A stretch of 44,903 nucleotides of DNA, from the NCBI RefSeq assembly GCF_002885955.2, contig NZ_POQS01000001.1, positions 723,782 to 768,684 on the forward strand, given 5' to 3'. Source of the stretch: Achromobacter pulmonis. GTDB lineage: Bacteria > Pseudomonadota > Gammaproteobacteria > Burkholderiales > Burkholderiaceae_B. Within the stretch, counting starts at the first letter, position 1. Each line of letters begins with the position of its first letter. Below are positions 39,707-44,903 of this stretch, in pieces. The translations under genes and the position numbers were made by a program. The notes beneath the pieces were generated by a model, which searched no databases, had not been told where the DNA came from, and was given only the letters and a program-made list of their open reading frames with translations.

Positions 39707-40528
39707 CTAGCCGTGGCAGTCGGGCACTTCCTGGTCCAGATAGACGTCGAAGGCGACGTCGCGCGCCCATTTGGCGGTCATGGCGCGCCAGGCGCCGGCG
39801 CGCTCCCAGGCGCGCATTTCCTGCGCCAGCCAGCCCCGGCTGGCCGCGGCGTCGGCCGGCAGCAGCCAGACGCGTTCATGCCGCGCGCCGTCGGCGGCCA
39901 GCGTGGACGAAAACTTCTTCCATTCCGGAAAGCGCATCAGCGGCTCCCACACCGCGTCGTCCACCAGGCCGATGTCGCAGCTGCCTTCGCGCACCGCGAC
40001 CAGGGCGTCGGACGGCACGCGATAGGTGCGCACCACCGCGCCCCAGCGCTGCGCCAGTTCGCGCGAGGCCGACGCGGCCTCGGCCATGCAGACGCTGCGT
40101 CCGCGCGCGTCGGCCGGCTGGCGCAGGCGGGTGTCGCTGCGGATCACGGCCTTGGGGCGATAGGCGTAGCCCGTGGGCTGCGCGGCGACCGGGCCCGGCT
40201 GGTCCGCGCCGCCCTCGGCCAAAGCGAGATCCACCTCGCCCGCCGCGAGCGCGGCCGCGGCGGCGGCCGGCGGCAGCTCGCGCAGCCGCACCGGCAGACC
40301 CAGGCTCTGCCCGAGCCGCTCGGCCATGGCGGCGTCCAGCCCGTCCGGCGTGCGGATCTTGGCGCCGGCCGCGGGCGGCGGCGCCAGGTACGGCACGCCC
40401 ACCACCAGCTCGCCGCGCGCGCGCGCCGCGGCGAAGGCTTCGGGCTGCGCCTGCGCCGCGCCCGACAGCGCCAGGCAGGCGCCGAGCGCGAGCAGCCTCA
40501 GACGGGCGGAAAGGTTGCGGGTCGCCAT
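39707..40528 (-). CDS. Periplasmic binding protein (family 3-like), second receptor of the ABC operon
   Basis: A 273-residue exported protein with signal peptide ending SGAAQAQ. The fold pattern GELVVGVPYLAPPP, then DGLDAAMAERLGQSLGLPVRLRELP and GEVDLALAEGG matches bacterial family 3 solute-binding proteins (amino-acid or small-acid receptors); C-terminal EGSCDIGLVDDAVW lies in the second lobe. It follows the SsuC-like permease gene by 5 bases, so it is cotranscribed with an importer that already has its own SsuA-like receptor. A GTG at 40537 overlapping the permease stop is an alternative start. Ligand unknown. Confidence 0.8.
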   Translation of the reverse strand: MATRNLSARLRLLALGACLALSGAAQAQPEAFAAARARGELVVGVPYLAPPPAAGAKIRTPDGLDAAMAERLGQSLGLPVRLRELPPAAAAAALAAGEVDLALAEGGADQPGPVAAQPTGYAYRPKAVIRSDTRLRQPADARGRSVCMAEAASASRELAQRWGAVVRTYRVPSDALVAVREGSCDIGLVDDAVWEPLMRFPEWKKFSSTLAADGARHERVWLLPADAAASRGWLAQEMRAWERAGAWRAMTAKWARDVAFDVYLDQEVPDCHG

Positions 40529-40533
40529 GTCGT

Positions 40534-41307
40534 TCACACGTACTGGTAGCGCAGCAGGCGGTGCTTGAGGTTTTCGAGCACGAACTGGTCGATCAGCGCC
40601 GCCAGCACCGCGATGACCAGGATGTTGGTCATGACGCCGGTCATGTCGGCGATCTCGCCCGAATAGGCCAGCGAACGGCCCAGGCCCTTGCCGAAACCGA
40701 TCAGCATCTCGGCCGAGATCAGCGCGCGCCAGGCGTTGCCGAAAGCCAGCTGCGCGCCGGTGATGAGCTCGGGCATCACGGCCGGCAGGTAGACGCGCTT
40801 GACCAAACCCCAGGGCGTGGCGCCCATGACGCGCGCGGCCGAGACGTGCACGCGCTGCACCGATTCGGTGGCGTTCATCACGCTGAGCGCGGCCGGGAAG
40901 AAGGCCGACAGCGCCACCACCACGATGATGGGCGTGTTGCCGAAGCCCATCACGATCAGGAACAGCGGCACCCAGGCGATCGACGGGATCGATTGCAGGA
41001 TGACGATGGCGCTGCGCAGCACTTCGCGGAAGAAGAACAGCACGGCCGCCACCAGCCCGAAGCCGATGCCGGCGGCCAGCGCCAGGCCGTAGCCCGCGCC
41101 CAGGCGTCCCAGCGTGCCCAGCAGGCTCTGGTGGAAGGACTGCTTGCCCAGGTCCTCGAACAGGCGCTCGACGACGGTGGGCACGCCCGGCATCAGGAAG
41201 TCCGGCAGCGCCAGCGAAGCCAGCTGCCACAGGGCCAGGATGAACAATACGCCCAGCACGCCCGCCAGATGCTTGCGGGCGCCGGTGACTCGGGTGGATG
41301 CGCTCAA
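40534..41307 (-). CDS. ABC importer permease (SsuC/TauC-like)
   Basis: A 257-residue permease with six membrane segments, in the nitrate/sulfonate/taurine/pyrimidine-precursor importer family. The N-terminal LWQLASLALPDFLMPGVPTVV, the segment QSIPSIAWVPLFLIVMGFG and the EAA loop SAARVMGATPWGLVKRVYLPAVMP (residues near 158-180) are diagnostic. Its ATG overlaps the upstream binding-protein stop by four bases (ATGA). It works as a homodimer with the ATPase at 42373-43143. Confidence 0.93.
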   Translation of the reverse strand: MSASTRVTGARKHLAGVLGVLFILALWQLASLALPDFLMPGVPTVVERLFEDLGKQSFHQSLLGTLGRLGAGYGLALAAGIGFGLVAAVLFFFREVLRSAIVILQSIPSIAWVPLFLIVMGFGNTPIIVVVALSAFFPAALSVMNATESVQRVHVSAARVMGATPWGLVKRVYLPAVMPELITGAQLAFGNAWRALISAEMLIGFGKGLGRSLAYSGEIADMTGVMTNILVIAVLAALIDQFVLENLKHRLLRYQYV

Positions 41308-42302
41308 AGCTTGCGAGCCTCTTGCCAGGACAGGTCGACGATGCTGGAGACGTCGTACGGCTTGCCGTCACGCGTCTTCAAGGAACCCTGGGCCTGCAGG
41401 ATGTCGGCGATCTCCTGCATGCGGCGCGTGTCCTTCTCGGTCAGCTTGGGCGTGAACACCTGCGTGCCGATGGCTTCGGCGATCACCGTCTCGCGCGGCA
41501 GTTCGCCGCGGGTCAGGGTCTTGAGCGTGGGCTCGGCGATGAAGTAGGAGGCGATCAGCTTGGAGGCCTGGGCCGGCTGCTTCTGCAGCAGCTCGATGGC
41601 CTGGTTCTGCGCGTCCAGCGCCTTCCACACGTCGTCCTTGCGCTTGGCCAGGGTTTCGCCGGAGGTGATCACGACCATGCACGGAAACGGCCAGGCCTGG
41701 CCGACTTCATAGATCTGCTTGACCGGGGCCACCAGCTGCGCGATGCGGTCGTAGGGCTCGAACAGGAAGGCCGCGTCCACGCGCTTGCCCACCAGCGACT
41801 GCACCGCCACGGCCGGGCTCACGCCCATGATGTTGACGTCGTCGGCGGCCAGGTTGCCCTGCTTGAGCACCACGCCCTTGAGCACCACGTCGGCCGTGCT
41901 GCCTTCGGCCTGCGAGGCCAGGGTCTTGCCCTTGAGGCCGGCGATGTCCTTGATGCCGGTATCGTCGCGCACGATCAGCGAGTGGTAGCCCTGCTGCGCG
42001 CCGCCCACGACCTTCAGGTCGGCGCCCTTGGAGGCCCAGGCCACGGCGTTGGTGAAGCCCAGCACGCCGATGTCGAGCTGGCCGCCGACGATGGCCTTGA
42101 TGAGGTCGGTGCCCGACTTGAATTCGATCAGTTCGGAATCCAGGCCGGCCTTCTGGTAGTAGCCGCCTTCCTGGGCGACGATGGCCTGCGCATCGTCCAT
42201 GACGCGCAGATAGCCCACGCGGAATTTTTCGGCGGCCATCGCGGGGGCCGCTGCCAGCAGCGCCGCGGCCAGCGGCAGGGACAGCCATTGCTTGAATTTC
42301 AT
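41304..42302 (-). CDS. ABC importer substrate-binding protein (SsuA/NrtA-like)
   Basis: A 332-residue periplasmic receptor. Signal peptide MKFKQWLSLPLAAALLAAAPAMAA precedes the mature domain, which opens EKFRVGYLRVMDDAQAIVAQEGGYY. Ligand-lobe stretches are IVGGQLDIGVLGFTNAVAWASKG and GLKGKTLASQAEGSTADVVLKG near 160, typical of sulfonate/nitrate/thiamin-precursor receptors. It is separated by 70 bases from the ATPase gene, with a hairpin in the gap, and overlaps the permease gene. Candidate ligands are alkylsulfonates, taurine or other small anions; no desulfonation genes are nearby to confirm. Confidence 0.9.
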   Translation of the reverse strand: MKFKQWLSLPLAAALLAAAPAMAAEKFRVGYLRVMDDAQAIVAQEGGYYQKAGLDSELIEFKSGTDLIKAIVGGQLDIGVLGFTNAVAWASKGADLKVVGGAQQGYHSLIVRDDTGIKDIAGLKGKTLASQAEGSTADVVLKGVVLKQGNLAADDVNIMGVSPAVAVQSLVGKRVDAAFLFEPYDRIAQLVAPVKQIYEVGQAWPFPCMVVITSGETLAKRKDDVWKALDAQNQAIELLQKQPAQASKLIASYFIAEPTLKTLTRGELPRETVIAEAIGTQVFTPKLTEKDTRRMQEIADILQAQGSLKTRDGKPYDVSSIVDLSWQEARKL

Positions 42303-42327
42303 GAGGGAGCTCCAGGGGAATCGGAAA

Positions 42328-42349
42328 CGGCGGCGCTTGCGCGCCGCCG
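42328..42349. repeat. Hairpin between ATPase and binding-protein genes
   Basis: CGGCGGCGC, loop TTGC, GCGCCGCCG: a perfect 9-bp stem. On the operon strand it is followed by TTTCC. It lies 26 bases before the binding-protein start and may protect the 5' end of a processed mRNA so that the receptor is made in excess. Confidence 0.55.
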
Positions 42350-42372
42350 CGAAAAACAGGCACGCCGCGCCG

Positions 42373-43143
42373 TCAGGCGGCCAGGGCGAGGTCGGCGTGC
42401 GCGTCGGACCCGTCCACGGCGATGCCGAGCAGGCGCAGGATCTCGCGCTTTTCGGCGGCCAGGCCGGACAGGTCGTGGGTCTTTTCGTGGTGCGCCAGGT
42501 TGAACTCGCGCAGCACCCGCGCCGGGCGCGGGCTGAACACGATGATGCGGTCGGCCAGGAACAGGGCTTCGTCCACGTCGTGGGTGACGAGCAGCACGGT
42601 GGGCTTTTCCTGGGCGATCAGCTGGCGCAGCACGTCCTGCAGGCTCAGGCGGGTCAGCGCGTCCAGCGCGCCGAAGGGCTCGTCCATGAGCAGGGTCTGC
42701 GGCTGCGCGATGAAGGCGCGGGCCAGCGCGGCGCGCTGGCGCATGCCGCCGGACACCTGGTGCGGGTAGTAGTCCTCGAAGCCGGCCAGGCTGACGCGGG
42801 CCAGCCACTGGCGCGCGGCCTCGCGGGCGCGGGCCTTGGGCGTGTTTTGGAACTCCAGCGCCAGGGCCACGTTGTCCAGCAGCGTCAGCCAGGGATAGAG
42901 CGCGTGCTCCTGGAACACCAGCGTGCGGCTGGGATGCGGGCCGGCGACGGCCTGGCCGTCGGCCAGCACGCTGCCCGCCGTGGGCTTTTCCAGGCCCGCC
43001 GCCAGGTGCAGCAGGGTCGACTTGCCGCAGCCCGACGGGCCGACCAGGGCGACCAGTTCTCCGGTCTTGATTTCGCTGGCGAAGCCGTCCACCACCGGCA
43101 GGTCGCCGAAATGCTTGTGGACTTGGTCGAAGGTGAGATTCAT
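42373..43143 (-). CDS. ABC importer ATPase (SsuB/TauB-like)
   Basis: A 256-residue ATPase. Walker A is GPSGCGKST at 35-43; LVFQEHALYPWLTLLDNVAL is the Q-loop region; the signature is VSGGMRQRAALARAF and Walker B is TLLMDEPFGALD, with LLVTHDVDEALFLADR as the switch. The short length and these sequences are typical of the nitrate/sulfonate importer group. ATG 43143 was chosen because it starts the family pattern; the frame is open 12 codons further. First gene of the minus-strand operon, divergent from the CoA-transferase. Confidence 0.93.
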   Translation of the reverse strand: MNLTFDQVHKHFGDLPVVDGFASEIKTGELVALVGPSGCGKSTLLHLAAGLEKPTAGSVLADGQAVAGPHPSRTLVFQEHALYPWLTLLDNVALALEFQNTPKARAREAARQWLARVSLAGFEDYYPHQVSGGMRQRAALARAFIAQPQTLLMDEPFGALDALTRLSLQDVLRQLIAQEKPTVLLVTHDVDEALFLADRIIVFSPRPARVLREFNLAHHEKTHDLSGLAAEKREILRLLGIAVDGSDAHADLALAA

Positions 43144-43177
43144 GGAACGAGCCGTGGCGGATGGAAAACGAGGCTCC

Positions 43178-43205
43178 AATCTAACAATTCGTTATATGAA
43201 TCCAA
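43178..43205 (-). promoter_or_regulatory. Candidate promoter of the SsuBAC-like operon
   Basis: On the minus strand TTGGAT (43200-43205) and TAGATT (43178-43183) are 16 bases apart, ending 35 bases before the ATPase ATG. The surrounding 60 bases are unusually AT-rich for this genome. Confidence 0.35.
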
Positions 43206-43232
43206 ACGATCAATATCGAATGTCTTAACTGC

Positions 43233-43266
43233 TTCCGGTAATAAAGCCGGGCAGGCAATACCGGAA
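43233..43266. promoter_or_regulatory. Inverted repeat TTCCGGTA-N18-TACCGGAA
   Basis: Exact 8-bp arms (43233-43240 and 43259-43266) in the 219-base divergent region, about 97 bases upstream of the CoA-transferase start. It is a good candidate regulator site; which regulator is unknown, as no regulator gene adjoins it within the window. Confidence 0.45.
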
Positions 43267-43362
43267 TCGAATCGCTGCCACATAAAACGATATTGGACGC
43301 CGCGGCCCACGCTCATTAAGGTGGTCCGCATACATAACGGGGCCCACCCCGATCGGAGACAT

Positions 43363-44604
43363 ATGGAGCCGGACCATACCGACGCCGCGCGTCCGCGCGG
43401 TGCCCTTTCGCATCTGAAGGTATTGGACCTGACGCGCGTGCTGGCCGGCCCCTGGGCCACGCAGACGCTGGCCGACATGGGGGCCGAGGTCATCAAAGTG
43501 GAGCGCCCCGGAGAAGGCGACGACACCCGCGGCTGGGGTCCGCCCTTCCTGGTGGACGCCGACGGCGCCGAAACCCGGGATTCCTCGTACTTCCTGAGCG
43601 CCAACCGCGGCAAGCGTTCCATCACGGTGGACCTGGCCAAGCCCGAGGGCCAGGCGCTGATCGTGGCGCTGGCGCGGGATTCGGACGTGCTGGTGGAAAA
43701 CTACAAGGTCGGCACCCTGGCGCGCTACGGGCTGGACTACGACAGCCTGCGGGCGGTGAACCCGCGCCTGATCTATTGTTCGATCACCGGCTTCGGGCAG
43801 GACGGGCCGTACGCGCCGCTGCCCGGCTACGACTTCGTGTTCCAGGGCATGGGCGGGCTGATGAGCATCACCGGCGACCCCGCAGGCGAACCGATGAAGT
43901 CGGGCATCGCCATCACGGACCTCCTGACCGGCGTCTACACCAGCACCGCCATCCTGGCCGCCGTCGAACACCGCCACGTCAGCGGCGCGGGCCAGCACAT
44001 CGACATGTCGCTGCTGGACTGCGTGGTCACCATCTCCTCGTACCAGGCCATCAATTACTTCCTGTCCGGCCGGGTGCCGCAGCGCATGGGCAACGCCCAT
44101 TCCAACATGGTTCCCTACCAGGTGTTCGCCTGCAAGCAAGGCGAGGTCATCGTCGCGGTGGGCAACGACGCCCAGTTCCGCGCCTTCTGCGGCGCCATCG
44201 GCCGCGCCGAGCTGGCGGCCGACGAGCGCTACGCCACGGCCGGCGCGCGCAACCGCCACCGCGCCACGCTGATTCCGCCCATCGCCCAGGCCATGCTGGC
44301 GCGCACCATGGCCGAATGGGTCGAAACGCTGCAGGCGGTCAACGTGCCCTGCGGCCCCATCTACGACATGGAGCAGGTGTTCCAGGACCCGCACGTGCGC
44401 CACCGGGGCATGCAGCTGTCGCTGCCGCACGGCGCCGGCGTGGAGACGCCTTCCGTGGCCAACCCCATCCGCCTGAGCGACACGCCGCTGCGCTACGAGC
44501 GCGGCGCGCCGACGCTGGGCGAGCACACCGACGCCGTGCTGCGCGAACGCCTGGGCCTCAGCCAGGCGCGCATCGCCGAGCTGCGGGCCAAAGGCATCGT
44601 CTGA
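43363..44604 (+). CDS. CaiB/BaiF family III CoA-transferase
   Basis: A 413-residue CoA-transferase. Family landmarks are LKVLDLTRVLAGPWATQTLADMGAEVIKVERPGEGDDTR at the N-terminus, RGKRSITVDL near 82, YGLDYDSLRAVNPRLIYCSITGFGQDGPY and the catalytic Asp186 in SGIAITDLLTG, matching Asp169 of formyl-CoA transferase. It moves CoA between organic acids (substrates such as oxalate, itaconate or succinate in relatives). ATG 43363 has GGAG four to five bases upstream. A Bug receptor gene follows 50 bases on, the usual pairing for uptake and activation of an organic acid. Confidence 0.92.
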   Translation: MEPDHTDAARPRGALSHLKVLDLTRVLAGPWATQTLADMGAEVIKVERPGEGDDTRGWGPPFLVDADGAETRDSSYFLSANRGKRSITVDLAKPEGQALIVALARDSDVLVENYKVGTLARYGLDYDSLRAVNPRLIYCSITGFGQDGPYAPLPGYDFVFQGMGGLMSITGDPAGEPMKSGIAITDLLTGVYTSTAILAAVEHRHVSGAGQHIDMSLLDCVVTISSYQAINYFLSGRVPQRMGNAHSNMVPYQVFACKQGEVIVAVGNDAQFRAFCGAIGRAELAADERYATAGARNRHRATLIPPIAQAMLARTMAEWVETLQAVNVPCGPIYDMEQVFQDPHVRHRGMQLSLPHGAGVETPSVANPIRLSDTPLRYERGAPTLGEHTDAVLRERLGLSQARIAELRAKGIV

Positions 44605-44654
44605 CCACCCCGACCGCCGTCGCGACGGCCATGCACCCCTCAGGAGACATCACC

Positions 44655-44903
44655 ATGCGCATTCTCTCCGCTGCGGCCTGCGCCGCGCTGGCCCTGTCAG
44701 CCCTGGCGCCCGCGTCCGCGCGCGCCCAGGACGCGCCGGTCCGCTTCGTCGTGCCCTACCCGCCCGGCGGCGCCGCCGACCAGATCGCCCGGCTGGTGGC
44801 GCAGGCCGTCGGCAAGGACGGCGAGGCCCCCATCATCGTCGAGAACAGGCCGGGCGCGGCGGGCATGATCGCCGCCGACCACGTGGCCCGCGCCAAGCCC
44901 GAC
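44655..44903 (+). CDS. Bug-family tripartite tricarboxylate receptor, N-terminal part
   Basis: The first 83 residues of a Bug (TctC-like) periplasmic receptor; the gene runs off the window in frame. Signal peptide MRILSAAACAALALSALAPASARAQ leads into VRFVVPYPPGGAADQIARLV, the signature strand whose Pro/Gly loops bind carboxylates, and then IIVENRPGAAGMIAAD. AGGAG lies 8 bases before ATG 44655. Such receptors are strongly expanded in Bordetella and relatives and often stand without TctAB permease genes, as here so far. Likely cotranscribed with the CoA-transferase and binding the acid it activates. Confidence 0.92.
   Translation, partial: MRILSAAACAALALSALAPASARAQDAPVRFVVPYPPGGAADQIARLVAQAVGKDGEAPIIVENRPGAAGMIAADHVARAKPD

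Noticed and set aside
1..44903. CRISPR arrays, insertion sequences, prophage or integrase genes
   Set aside because: No regularly spaced long repeats, transposase motifs, terminal inverted repeats with target duplications or phage genes were recognised.

Overview
The window is a high-GC (roughly two-thirds G+C) chromosomal segment from a beta-proteobacterium of the family Alcaligenaceae, most like Bordetella or Achromobacter. The signs are Bug-type extracytoplasmic receptors, several LysR regulators, TRAP and SsuABC-like uptake systems, a porin ending in Phe, and gene blocks such as surE-pcm-nlpD and ybbA/tesA. This placement rests on protein features, not on a search. I see no rRNA, tRNA, CRISPR array, insertion sequence or phage. 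Coding density is very high and many genes are separated by only a few bases or overlap by ATGA.

Left part (1-11.4 kb): the last codons of a porin are followed by a minus-strand operon reading dctP-dctQ-dctM (TRAP transporter), a DUF2848 protein, an amidase and a DUF1445 hydro-lyase/D-glutamate-cyclase-like protein. A LysR gene lies upstream in the same direction. I read this as an uncharacterised uptake-and-breakdown pathway for a small carboxylated amide or lactam. Then come a DMT exporter, the enoyl-ACP reductase fabV, serB, and a second LysR gene facing an ABC importer.

Middle (11.6-31.8 kb): an ATPase/fused permease/binding-protein importer of the ferric/polyamine/phosphonate type; ybbA and tesA head to head with overlapping start codons; ppiD with a puzzling leader; an M20 carboxypeptidase; ugpQ; rlmJ. 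A redox and metal block follows: a lipoamide-dehydrogenase-like flavoprotein, a peroxiredoxin-glutaredoxin fusion, a copZ-like chaperone and cueR with a textbook CueR promoter. After this come rlmD, a TorF-type porin, a Spy/CpxP-like protein, a DEDDy exonuclease and the stationary-phase cluster nlpD-pcm-surE, here without rpoS.

Right part (31.9-44.9 kb): plsY, tsaD, an NCS2 purine permease, a luciferase-like monooxygenase, a thioredoxin, a DUF898 membrane protein paired with an M48 metalloprotease, a YigZ protein, an SsuABC-like importer carrying two unrelated binding proteins, and a CaiB/BaiF CoA-transferase followed by a Bug receptor that runs off the end.

The best candidates for undescribed biology are the TRAP/DUF2848/amidase/DUF1445 operon, the DUF898-M48 pair, the orphan disulfide reductase beside the Prx-Grx fusion, the ppiD leader (an intrinsic terminator with no gene to terminate), and a triple 16-bp tandem repeat upstream of the Spy-like gene. 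The only gene-free stretch over 300 bases is 6183-6516, which holds candidate operators.
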